From: Acidimicrobiaceae bacterium
GTDB taxonomy: Bacteria > Actinomycetota > Acidimicrobiia > Acidimicrobiales > RAAP-2
Reading direction: 5' to 3'
NCBI GenBank assembly: GCA_027315005.1
Contig: DAHUZT010000075.1
Coordinates: 1 to 57,863, forward strand
Length of the DNA: 57,863 nucleotides
The position numbers were made by a program, and so were the translations under genes. Numbering within the stretch: position 1 is the first letter of the stretch; each line of letters begins with the position of its first letter. The notes under the pieces were generated by a model. That model searched no databases and was not told the origin of the DNA. It saw only the letters and a program-made list of their open reading frames with translations. This document shows, in pieces, positions 1-7,564 of the stretch.

Positions 1-818
1 ATAGTGCCTGTGATCTCTCGGTGGACCAGGCAGCCTCGGCCGGATTGACCGTGGTACCGCTTGCCATCCGGTTCGGTGACACCGAGTTCGTGGACCGGGT
101 GGATTTGACCACTGACGAGTTCTGGTCACGATGTGTCTCGAGCCCCGCTCTTCCGGAAACGGCGGCTCCGTCGCCAGGCGCATTCCAGCAGGCCTTCGAG
201 GCGGCCGAGTCCGATGGATTCGACGGAGTCCTCTGCATCACTCTCTCCGGGGCGGTTTCGGCGACCCTGCAGTCAGCGATGACGGCAGCCAAGTCGGTGG
301 GTGACAGGTTCCCCATTCGTACCGTCGATTCGAGGTCGCTGACGCTGGGGCTCGGTCTGATGTCCCTGGAGCTCGCCCGAGCGGCCGATGGTGGCGCGTC
401 CCTCGACGAGCTGACGAGCCTGGCCGAGTCGCTCGTCCGGCGCACACGCGTGTTCGGCGTGGTCAACACGCTCGATCACCTCGAGAAGGGTGGCCGGATC
501 GGCGGTGCCCGCGCACTGCTCGGGTCGTTGCTCTCGATCAAACCGGTGCTGACGCTGGTCGACGGCGTCGTCGAAGAGGAATCCAAGCAACGCACCCGTA
601 CCCGATCACTTCAGTACCTGGCGGACAAGGTGAGGGGGTTTCCGTCGATCAGCTGGTTGGGCGTGGCCAACGGCGCTGCGAGCGACATCGGTGAGTTCTT
701 GGATCTGCTCGGCACCGTCGGATCCGACCACCCTCTGGTCGTATCTGATCTCGGGCCGGTAGTCGGTACCCACGCCGGTCCGGGCACCATCGGCGTCTGC
801 CTCATCGTCGCCGAATGA
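1..818 (+). CDS. DegV family fatty-acid-binding protein (5' end outside window)
   Basis: DegV proteins bind fatty acids and feed fatty-acid kinase systems; the exact partner here is unknown. The gene is cut by the left edge. Reading in frame from base 3 gives SACDLS, which matches the conserved family N-terminus (TDSxCDLP), so the GTG at 21 is internal and not the start. After it come the typical VVPLxIRFGD segment and the DLTxxEFW segment, and further on the family motif LExGGRIGG (around residue 157 counted from base 21). The C-terminus ends in a GPGTIGV motif as in other DegV proteins. Only a few N-terminal residues are missing. The family call is firm; the ligand is not known. Confidence 0.88.
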   Translation, partial: SACDLSVDQAASAGLTVVPLAIRFGDTEFVDRVDLTTDEFWSRCVSSPALPETAAPSPGAFQQAFEAAESDGFDGVLCITLSGAVSATLQSAMTAAKSVGDRFPIRTVDSRSLTLGLGLMSLELARAADGGASLDELTSLAESLVRRTRVFGVVNTLDHLEKGGRIGGARALLGSLLSIKPVLTLVDGVVEEESKQRTRTRSLQYLADKVRGFPSISWLGVANGAASDIGEFLDLLGTVGSDHPLVVSDLGPVVGTHAGPGTIGVCLIVAE

Positions 819-895
819 CGTTGCACCAGCGCCCAAGCATCGGATCCCGCCGGCGTAGGGGCAGGCCAGGCTGGACATCGGACTAGTCTTCCCTC

Positions 896-1261
896 ATGGA
901 CTCATCGCCTCGGGCCGTGTCTGCACCGGCCACGACGTCGTCACAGGCCGCTTCGATCATGGCCGGGGATCTGGCCTCGCGGGGAGCCGATCGAGTTGAA
1001 GAACTGGTAGAGCTGCTTCGCGACAAGACGGTGCGGCCGTTGACACTAGCCACCCGGGCCATCGTCTTCGGCATCATCGTATTCGCCGCCAGTATCGTTA
1101 CCGTGACACTCCTGTCGGTCGCCATCGTCCGCCTGCTGACCGTCTACGCATTCGGCGGCCGGGTGTGGCTTTCCGACGTAGTCGTGGGAGCGGTGTTCGT
1201 GATCCTGGGCCTTGTCGCCTGGTCGCGCCGCACCTCGTCGGCGCGGGTATCCGACAGGTGA
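896..1261 (+). CDS. Small two-TM membrane protein upstream of trxB
   Basis: A 121-residue protein I cannot assign to a named family. The first ~55 residues are soluble and carry a charged helix (VEELVELLRDK). Two hydrophobic segments follow, at about residues 57-85 and 93-109, and the tail is basic (SRRTSSARVSDR). Its TGA overlaps the GTG start of trxB by 4 bases (GTGA, 1258-1261), so the two are probably translated together. Similar small membrane proteins upstream of trxB are seen in other actinobacteria, but a role is unknown. Confidence 0.7.
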   Translation: MDSSPRAVSAPATTSSQAASIMAGDLASRGADRVEELVELLRDKTVRPLTLATRAIVFGIIVFAASIVTVTLLSVAIVRLLTVYAFGGRVWLSDVVVGAVFVILGLVAWSRRTSSARVSDR

Positions 1262-2226
1262 CCGATACCAGGCGTGTCGTCATCCTCGGGTCGGGCCCGG
1301 CCGGTCTAACCGCCGCGATCTACGCGGCCCGGGCCCAGTTGTTCCCGCTGGTCATTGCAGGTGAGCTCTCCTCGACCGGTGATCAGCCGGGCGGGCAGCT
1401 CATGCTCACGACCGATGTGGAGAATTTTCCCGGCTTCGCGAACGGGATCATGGGCCCCGAACTGATGCAGGCGTTTCGAGAACAGGCAGCCCGCTTCGGC
1501 GCCGAATCTGTCACTACCAAAGCGTCGCGAATCGACCTGTCGAGCCGTCCCTTCGAAATCTGGACCGGCAAGTCCGGTGCAACCACGCCATCCTACGGCG
1601 CCGAAACGCTGATCGTCGCCACCGGTGCACAGTCCCTCATGCTGGACGTGCCCAACGAGGGGCGACTGCTCGGGTACGGGGTATCCACGTGCGCGACGTG
1701 CGACGGCTTCTTCTTTCGTGATCGTCCGATCGCCGTGGTCGGCGGGGGCGACACCGCCATGGAGGAAGCCCTCTTCCTTACCCGGTTCGCCCGTTCGGTC
1801 ACCGTGATCCACCGCAGAGGTGAGCTACGGGCGTCGAAAGTCATGCAACAACGGGCGTTTGCCAACGAGCGGATCGACTTCCTGTGGAACACCAGTGTGA
1901 CCGAGGTGATCGGCGACACCAAGGTCAGCGGAGTCCGGGTGCAGAACACGCTCACCGAGGACGAATCGACCCTCCAGGTGGAAGGCCTGTTCGTTGCCAT
2001 CGGGCACCGGCCCAACACGGAACTGTTCAAGGGTCAGCTCGAGATGGACGACAGCGGCTACCTGCGAACATTCGAGAGAACCCGCACCAACGTGGACGGC
2101 GTGTTCGCCTGCGGGGACGTCCAGGACGACCGCTACCGTCAGGCCATCACGGCGGCGGGCTCGGGTTGCATGGCCGCAATCGACGCTGAACGCTGGCTCG
2201 ATGAGCGCGAAGCACCCGCCGGATGA
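1258..2226 (+). CDS. trxB: Thioredoxin-disulfide reductase TrxB
   Basis: This 322-residue FAD enzyme uses NADPH to reduce thioredoxin in the cytoplasm. It has an N-terminal dinucleotide-binding GSGPAG motif (residues 11-16), the redox-active CATC at residues 145-148, the NADPH-binding GGGDTA around 162-167 with a downstream HRR, and a C-terminal FAD-contacting CGD near residue 285. Length is normal for the family. An open frame continues upstream to 1165, but that part overlaps the preceding gene. The GTG at 1258 overlaps that gene's stop (GTGA) and places the Rossmann motif at the normal distance from the N-terminus. trxA follows 132 bases downstream, giving the electron donor-acceptor pair. 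Confidence 0.95.
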   Translation: MTDTRRVVILGSGPAGLTAAIYAARAQLFPLVIAGELSSTGDQPGGQLMLTTDVENFPGFANGIMGPELMQAFREQAARFGAESVTTKASRIDLSSRPFEIWTGKSGATTPSYGAETLIVATGAQSLMLDVPNEGRLLGYGVSTCATCDGFFFRDRPIAVVGGGDTAMEEALFLTRFARSVTVIHRRGELRASKVMQQRAFANERIDFLWNTSVTEVIGDTKVSGVRVQNTLTEDESTLQVEGLFVAIGHRPNTELFKGQLEMDDSGYLRTFERTRTNVDGVFACGDVQDDRYRQAITAAGSGCMAAIDAERWLDEREAPAG

Positions 2227-2358
2227 GCTGCCTCCTCCACCGCAGCCGGTACGCGACCGAACCCCGGGGGAATGATCGCCGTCATCGAGTCGTTGAACGA
2301 TCGAGCCCACCAGAGGGCCCCCGGAAGGAGTCCGGGCACGGGTAGGAGGATCAACCCC

Positions 2359-2685
2359 ATGAGCAAGAAGATCACGACTCTGACCGACGCTAGCTTTGAC
2401 GAGCATGTCAAGTCATCGGAGGTCCCGGTGCTCGTGGACTTCTGGGCCGATTGGTGCGGTCCGTGCAAGATGATCGCCCCCGTCCTCGAAGAGATCGCCT
2501 CCGAACAGGAGGAGCGGCTCGCGGTGGCCAAGCTCAACATCGACGACAACCTGGATATCACCCGTCGATTCGAGGTGATGAGCATCCCCACCCTGATCCT
2601 GTTCAAGGATGGAGAGCCCGCGGCGCGGATCATCGGAGCGAAGGGAAAGGGACAGCTCCTCCAGGAGCTGTCGGAACATCTCTGA
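2359..2685 (+). CDS. trxA: Thioredoxin TrxA
   Basis: Thioredoxin is the cytoplasmic dithiol-disulfide carrier reduced by the TrxB encoded just upstream. The protein has 108 residues with the WCGPC active site at 32-36, a conserved DFWAxWC context and the cis-proline segment SIPT. The start chosen is the ATG at 2359, preceded by a strong GTAGGAGG ribosome site. A longer in-frame reading from 2272 adds 29 residues that do not belong to the fold. A small hairpin (CCCGGA/TCCGGG) lies about 20 bases before the ribosome site. Confidence 0.95.
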   Translation: MSKKITTLTDASFDEHVKSSEVPVLVDFWADWCGPCKMIAPVLEEIASEQEERLAVAKLNIDDNLDITRRFEVMSIPTLILFKDGEPAARIIGAKGKGQLLQELSEHL

Positions 2686-2740
2686 GGCCAGCGATCGGTA
2701 GGCTCCGCCCGGTGCGGGGCGCTTTCGAGGTCCGGTCGGG

Positions 2741-3730
2741 GTGAGCGCCGGCGAGCAGGTCTGGCTCGATGCCGGAACGAGTGGCCCCGCCGTCGCCGAT
2801 ATCCAGCAGCGGCTCGAGCACCTGGGCTTTTCAACTGGAATTGATGCGAGGGCGGAGTTCCGGGCCGGGACCCGTGCCGCCGTCGAAGCCTTCCAGCGCC
2901 GCCGGGGCTTGCGGATCGACGGGATCTGCGGGCCACAGACCTGGGAGGCCCTGGTCGAGGCCGGATACCAGCTCGGTGATCGATTTCTGTATCGCCGGAC
3001 ACCGATGCTCCGAGGAGACGACGTGGCGGAGCTCCAGCAAAGGTTGAGCGCGCTCGGCTTCGACACCGGGCGGGTGGATGGGATCTTCGGCGACCTCACG
3101 TCGAGCGCCTTGGGCGACTTTCAGCGAAACGTCGGCCTCCCGGTCGACGGCATCGCCGGAGCGGCCACCGTGTCGGAACTCCTCCGGTTCGGCACTCGCC
3201 ATGACGGGACCGAGCTCGTCTCAGCCGTGCGCGACCGTGAGCTCCTCCGTCAGGCTCCACGAACGTTGGCATACCGTCGAGTGGCGATCGGTGAGGAAGG
3301 TGGTTTGGATGCCTGCGTGGCCGCTCTTCGCCGGATGCTGGTGAGCCACGGAGCCCTGGTGACAACGCACCACCACCCCAGCGGGTCCATTCAGGCATCG
3401 GAGGCCAACCAAGCCCGGTCCGAAGTGTTCATCGGGCTCCGCATCGACAACGGCCCCCACCGCTGTGCGACCGCCTACTACGCCGGCTATCACTACACCT
3501 CGCCGGGAGGGAGCCTGCTGGCCGAACTCCTCCAGCACCTGCTGCCAGGACTGTTGGGCCTTGCCGATGGGGGAAGTCATGGCATGTCTCTCCCCGTGCT
3601 GCGCGAAACCCGGATGCCGGCCGTCGTGTGCGAGATCAGCCCGGCAACCGTGGTCGTCGAGCAGGCCACGGCCATCGCCCGAGCCGTCGTGGATGCTCTC
3701 GGATCCTGGGTCGGGAACACTTGGGAATGA
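2741..3730 (+). CDS. cwlM: CwlM-like cytoplasmic amidase homologue (regulator of peptidoglycan precursor synthesis)
   Basis: The protein has 329 residues: two peptidoglycan-binding-type repeats (about 10-70 and 85-150, each with an FQRxxGLxxDGIxG-like core) and a C-terminal region in the position of an N-acetylmuramoyl-L-alanine amidase domain (about 165-325). Position after trxA and convergent with parB, plus the linker resembling mycobacterial CwlM, support the assignment. There is no signal peptide, as for CwlM, which in mycobacteria is a cytoplasmic phosphoprotein that stimulates MurA. The usual zinc-ligand motifs of active amidases (DPGHGG and SIHxN) are not recognisable here; the second position reads LRIDNG. 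I infer a regulatory, non-catalytic role. The start is the GTG at 2741. Confidence 0.8.
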   Translation: MSAGEQVWLDAGTSGPAVADIQQRLEHLGFSTGIDARAEFRAGTRAAVEAFQRRRGLRIDGICGPQTWEALVEAGYQLGDRFLYRRTPMLRGDDVAELQQRLSALGFDTGRVDGIFGDLTSSALGDFQRNVGLPVDGIAGAATVSELLRFGTRHDGTELVSAVRDRELLRQAPRTLAYRRVAIGEEGGLDACVAALRRMLVSHGALVTTHHHPSGSIQASEANQARSEVFIGLRIDNGPHRCATAYYAGYHYTSPGGSLLAELLQHLLPGLLGLADGGSHGMSLPVLRETRMPAVVCEISPATVVVEQATAIARAVVDALGSWVGNTWE

Positions 3731-3773
3731 CGCGTCTCATCCTGCACGACACGCTCCATCTCCGAGGCATGGA

Positions 3774-3810
3774 CGTAATCCACAACTTCATGCACAGGTT
3801 GTGGATTACG
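3774..3810. repeat. Perfect 13-bp inverted repeat between cwlM and parB
   Basis: The arms CGTAATCCACAAC (3774-3786) and GTTGTGGATTACG (3798-3810) are exact reverse complements around an 11-base loop. Each arm contains TAATCCACA, one mismatch from the DnaA box TTATCCACA. The element sits between the convergent ends of cwlM and parB, so it could also be a bidirectional terminator, but no T-run follows either arm. The remaining intergenic sequence (3811-3901) shows nothing else I can name. Confidence 0.75.
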
Positions 3811-3901
3811 CTCTACCATCGGTTCAGAGAAGTCTGACCACTCTACGTGCTAAAGTAGGGAGAGTTCCACGCTTCTGTCAAGCGATACTCACCCTAAGCG
3901 G

Positions 3902-4894
3902 TTAGGCTTCGAGGGCATCCGCCTCTGATCGCCCGACCATCAACCTATAGATGCGCTCGAGGTCCTCCAGGGTCGCGAAATCGATAGTCAGGCGTCCCCG
4001 CTTGGCGGTCATCTCAACCTTCACCCGGGTATTGAGATGACGGGAGAGCAGCTCTTCGAGTTCCAAGATGCCCGGCGGCGGAAGCCGGCGCCGTCCACTG
4101 TCCGCCGGAGACGGCTGGGAGGGCGCGAGAACAGGCGTCCCCTCTGGGACCCAGTCGTCTTCCTCGACCGCGGGGACCGCGGGAATGCCTGCCCCCTCCA
4201 GTGGAGCGTCCTCACGGTGATCGTGCCGCCGAATCCGGTCCTCCACAGCGCGCACCGAGAGATCCTCGGCCACGACCGCCTTGGCCAACGCCTCCTGGTA
4301 TCCCCGGTCCGGTGTCCCGAGGAGCGCACGCGCGTGACCGGCTGAGATCTGACCGTCGATCAGAAGGTGTTGCGCTCCCGCCGGAAGCTGCAGGAGACGC
4401 AAGATGTTCGTCACCGCAGCACGGCTCCTTCCGACCCGTTTCGCGACCTGATCGTGGGTGTATCCGAATTCCTCGATCAGCTGCTCATAGGCGGCCGCTT
4501 CCTCCAGAGCATTGAGGTCTTGACGGTGAAGGTTCTCCACGAGCGCCTGCTCGAGGCTATGTGTGTCGTCAGCTGTCTGGACCAGGACGGGGATCGTCTG
4601 CAGGCCCGCCCTGCGGGCGGCCCGCCACCGCCGTTCGCCGGCGATCAGCTCGAAGTCGTTGCTGCCGACCGATCCCAATTCGCGGACGAGGACCGGTTGC
4701 AGAACACCGAGCTCACGAATCGAAGCGGCCAAAGACGACATGGTGTCCTCGTCGAAGTTGACGCGCGGCTGCCGTGGATTGGGTCGGATTGCACCGATGG
4801 AGACCTCTCTCAGCACCGAGGACCGGTCGCCGCCACCCTCGGGAGGTGGAATCAGCGCGCTGAGCCCCTTGCCCAGTCCGCTACGTCGTGCCAC
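3902..4894 (-). CDS. parB: Chromosome-partitioning protein ParB
   Basis: ParB binds parS next to the origin, spreads as a CTP-dependent clamp and works with ParA and SMC in chromosome segregation. The 330-residue protein starts with the typical RxGLGKGLSALI segment. It has the CTP-binding motif GERRWRA at about 86-92, the ENLHRQDLN segment at about 120 and the helix-turn-helix with KRVGRSRAAVTNILRLL at about 150-170. The C-terminus is a dimerisation-type region. The ATG overlaps the end of parA by 14 bases, indicating translational coupling in a parA-parB operon. Two parS sites lie about 1.4 and 1.9 kb upstream. Confidence 0.95.
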   Translation of the reverse strand: MARRSGLGKGLSALIPPPEGGGDRSSVLREVSIGAIRPNPRQPRVNFDEDTMSSLAASIRELGVLQPVLVRELGSVGSNDFELIAGERRWRAARRAGLQTIPVLVQTADDTHSLEQALVENLHRQDLNALEEAAAYEQLIEEFGYTHDQVAKRVGRSRAAVTNILRLLQLPAGAQHLLIDGQISAGHARALLGTPDRGYQEALAKAVVAEDLSVRAVEDRIRRHDHREDAPLEGAGIPAVPAVEEDDWVPEGTPVLAPSQPSPADSGRRRLPPPGILELEELLSRHLNTRVKVEMTAKRGRLTIDFATLEDLERIYRLMVGRSEADALEA

Positions 4895-6272
4895 CGCTGA
4901 CCTCCTTGGCTAGCCCCCGATAGGCGATGGCCCCCCGCGACGCAGGATCGAATACGGTGATGGGCTGTCCGAAGGACGGCGCTTCCGAGAGCCGGACGGT
5001 CCGCGGTATCACGTTCCGACACACCTTGGCCCCGAAATGCTGCCGTACGTCGTTGGCCACCTGGTCAGCCAGCTTCGTCCGGGCGTCATACATGGTGAGC
5101 ACGATAGTGGTGATGTCCAGATGCGGATTCAGGTTTGAGGCAACCAGTTGCACGTTCTGCATGAGTTGGCTCAGCCCCTCCAAGGCGTAATACTCGCACT
5201 GAATGGGCACCAGCACTTCGTGGGCCGCAGCCAGGGCGTTGACCGTGATCAGACCGAGCGACGGCGGACAGTCGATCAGGACGAAATCGAAGTCGTCCAG
5301 GACCGACTCAACCGACTTCTTGAGCTTGAGCTCTCTGCTGAACGCCGGCACCAGTTCGATCTCGGCACCGGCGAGTGCGATCGTCGCCGGAGCCACAAAG
5401 AGGTTCTTCATGCTGGTCGGTTCGATACAGTCCTCCAACGAGGCATCGCGCATGAGAACGTCGTACATCGAGAGTTCAAAATTGCGTGCGTCCACTCCCA
5501 AACCCGTGGTCGCGTTCCCCTGTGGATCGAGGTCGATCACGAGCACACGGAATCCGATCTCCGCCAACGCTGCGCCCAGGTTGACCGCCGTGGTGGTCTT
5601 GCCGACCCCTCCCTTCTGATTGGCCACCGCCAACACCCGGGGTAGCTCCGCAGCGATAACCTCAGGCGTCCCCGACACGGCCACGGGAGCGCGCTCCGGT
5701 TCGTACAGGTCCGATCCGGGGGATACCGCAGCCTCCACCGACTCTCCGGAGGGATTGGCAGCTGGCGACGGGCCCGGCAAATCGGATGGTGGCCGGCCAG
5801 CTGATGAACCACGGTTGACGTCGCGCAACCGCGAGTTCGGATGCCCCCCCGTCGCTTCCCCTCTCAGCACGTTTCCAGCAACAGAACCGGCTGGGTCAGA
5901 ACGCTCGCGGTGGTCCGACATGCGGTCGGTAGCCGGTCGCGTTGGGCGCGGTTTGGGAGGTAGGACGCTGTCGAGCTCGGCGTGTGCCGACACCACCTCC
6001 GAAACGGTCGTTCCGAAACCGTCCGAGGCCGGCTCCGTCGGCGACTCGGTGTCCGGCGATGTCTCGGCCGGATCGTCTTGGTGCATGTCGGCCTGTGGAG
6101 CTTCGACAAGCGTCACCGTCTTTGGCCGGTCCGAGTCAGCGGGCCGCCCTTCGTCGGACTGTTGGGCGAGGGAACGCTTGCGCCCACGACGCAGGCCTCG
6201 CACTACCGTCTCAACCTTGACGTCGGCATCGTGCTGTTCATCCTGCCGCGCACCGGCCCCCGGGTCAAGCAT
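4881..6272 (-). CDS. parA: Chromosome-partitioning ATPase ParA with long N-terminal extension
   Basis: ParA is the deviant Walker ATPase that moves ParB-parS complexes. The catalytic part begins with ANQKGGVGKTTTAVNLG (the KGGVGKTT loop at about residue 218) and contains DLDPQGNATTGLG, DCPPSLG and the C-terminal PRTVRLSEAPSFG segment. Before it lies a ~210-residue extension rich in Ser, Pro, Thr, Asp and Glu, probably disordered; many ParA proteins lack or have only a short one. The start is uncertain. The frame is open to a GTG at 6317 and an ATG at 6311, but those place a parS site inside the coding sequence. I prefer the ATG at 6272, just past parS; none of the candidates has a clear ribosome site. 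Confidence 0.9.
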   Translation of the reverse strand: MLDPGAGARQDEQHDADVKVETVVRGLRRGRKRSLAQQSDEGRPADSDRPKTVTLVEAPQADMHQDDPAETSPDTESPTEPASDGFGTTVSEVVSAHAELDSVLPPKPRPTRPATDRMSDHRERSDPAGSVAGNVLRGEATGGHPNSRLRDVNRGSSAGRPPSDLPGPSPAANPSGESVEAAVSPGSDLYEPERAPVAVSGTPEVIAAELPRVLAVANQKGGVGKTTTAVNLGAALAEIGFRVLVIDLDPQGNATTGLGVDARNFELSMYDVLMRDASLEDCIEPTSMKNLFVAPATIALAGAEIELVPAFSRELKLKKSVESVLDDFDFVLIDCPPSLGLITVNALAAAHEVLVPIQCEYYALEGLSQLMQNVQLVASNLNPHLDITTIVLTMYDARTKLADQVANDVRQHFGAKVCRNVIPRTVRLSEAPSFGQPITVFDPASRGAIAYRGLAKEVSGGTT

Positions 6273-6282
6273 TTGGCATCGA

Positions 6283-6298
6283 CGTTTCACGTGAAACG
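6283..6298. promoter_or_regulatory. parS: parS centromere site 1
   Basis: The core GTTTCACGTGAAAC (6284-6297) is the universal ParB-binding parS core. The perfect palindrome extends to 24 bp, 6279-6302. It lies about 6.4 kb from oriC at the 5' end of parA, where it may also bring ParB to the parA promoter or start region. Confidence 0.95.
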
Positions 6299-6317
6299 TC
6301 GAACGCGCCATCCGCAC

Positions 6318-6838
6318 GACTTCGAACGGTGGCCAAGCCCAGGAGCGGGAACAGCCCGTGGAGAGCGCAACGTCTCACCGGGAACGGTTCCATTGCGAAC
6401 GACGATACCCCCTAACGTTCCCGGACCACCGCTTGCGCCGATAATGACTGGCGGCCAACGATCGATGACCGACAGCGAGACACCGGTCCGCCATAGCGGA
6501 CGATGGATCCGGCCGACCAGGCGGTGCCGTGATGGGTGACACGCTCTGAGTCGCAACGGATCGCACCCACCACGCCCTCCATCCGGCCTGCGGCCGCAGC
6601 GATGCAGGTCCCACAGCGGTTGTCCCGACCTCATCCGTCAAGCGGCCAAGGCCAGCGACGCCCGATTGCCGTCTTCACCGATTCCGGTAGCAGAGGAACT
6701 GAGGTCCCCGGCGTGGGGCCTGCTTCCGACACCGGGTGCTCAACCTTCCACCACCACATGTTTCACGTGAAACGTCAAGCGAGCGAATGTGAGCCAGCGG
6801 CCCGGCCTCAACCGTCCGGATCCGATCAGCGCTGTCAC
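6318..6838. other. Intergenic region between parA and rsmG
   Basis: About 520 bases without a convincing gene. The region carries the second parS site and must hold the parA promoter. Open frames on both strands here have no recognisable protein features. A small hairpin, GTCCGC-CATA-GCGGAC, lies near 6488-6503. I could not identify a clear -10/-35 pair. Confidence 0.55.
6759..6774. promoter_or_regulatory. parS: parS centromere site 2
   Basis: TGTTTCACGTGAAACG contains the exact 14-bp parS core GTTTCACGTGAAAC at 6760-6773. It is 476 bases from site 1 and lies in the gap between rsmG and parA. Two closely spaced parS sites give a ParB loading centre near the origin. Confidence 0.95.
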
Positions 6839-7540
6839 TCAGAACAGCGGGCGCTTCGCCGGTAGTCCCACCCGTCGTGGGAAACGGTCGTCGAGCAAAG
6901 CAACCTTGCGCAGCACCCGATAGCCGAATCGGTCATCGACTCGCTCGACCCGGCCGACATCCAAGGAGAGCGTGGCGACTCCGGTCTTCGGCCATCGGGT
7001 CGAGTGCTGCCCCGGTGGCGGCTCCGATACAACCAATAGTCCACCCATTGCCACGAACGCGGATCCACATTCTGCCGTCACGGCCGGAGCACCGAACGAA
7101 CGTGCACTGACCGCGTCAAACGCCTCGCGCAGATTCGGGTCCCTTCCCGCCTCCTCGGCTCGAGCACGGACAACCGTCAACCGAGCGGGACGGTGCCAGG
7201 ACAACACTTCCCGTTGAATCACCTCCGTCCGACGCTCACTTGCGTCCATCAGCACGACTTCGGACCTTGGCCAGCAGGCCGCCAGCACCAGACCAGGGAC
7301 ACCACCGCCCGTTCCCAGGTCCAACACACGAACCGGTGGACGGCCAAGGACCCGCTCCATCACCACAGCAAAGCCCAACGAGTGATCGAGATGCTCTTCT
7401 ATGGGGAGCGAGCCGAGGAGACCGTTGGCGGCCGCGCGGCGCAATGTCTCCATTGCCAGCTGAACCAGCTCAGCAACCGCTCGGCCCCGAAGCTCGAGCA
7501 GATCCCCCCGCCCGTCTGGAATCGGACCTGCAGCGCACAC
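6839..7540 (-). CDS. rsmG: 16S rRNA (guanine527-N7)-methyltransferase RsmG
   Basis: RsmG (GidB) methylates N7 of G527 in 16S rRNA using S-adenosylmethionine; its loss gives low-level streptomycin resistance in other bacteria. The 233-residue protein has the SAM-binding motif DLGTGGGVPGL at about 94-104, followed by VLMDASERR and AFDAVSARSFG, all diagnostic of the family. It follows jag by 24 bases in the minus-strand cluster. The start is a GTG at 7540 without a strong ribosome site, so a slightly shorter N-terminus is possible. Confidence 0.92.
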   Translation of the reverse strand: MCAAGPIPDGRGDLLELRGRAVAELVQLAMETLRRAAANGLLGSLPIEEHLDHSLGFAVVMERVLGRPPVRVLDLGTGGGVPGLVLAACWPRSEVVLMDASERRTEVIQREVLSWHRPARLTVVRARAEEAGRDPNLREAFDAVSARSFGAPAVTAECGSAFVAMGGLLVVSEPPPGQHSTRWPKTGVATLSLDVGRVERVDDRFGYRVLRKVALLDDRFPRRVGLPAKRPLF

Positions 7541-7564
7541 CGTCGCGCCCGGATACTCGATGCG

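Noticed and set aside
1165-1257. N-terminal extension of trxB by 31 codons
   Set aside because: It overlaps the upstream gene; the GTG at 1258 overlaps that gene's stop and fits the family.
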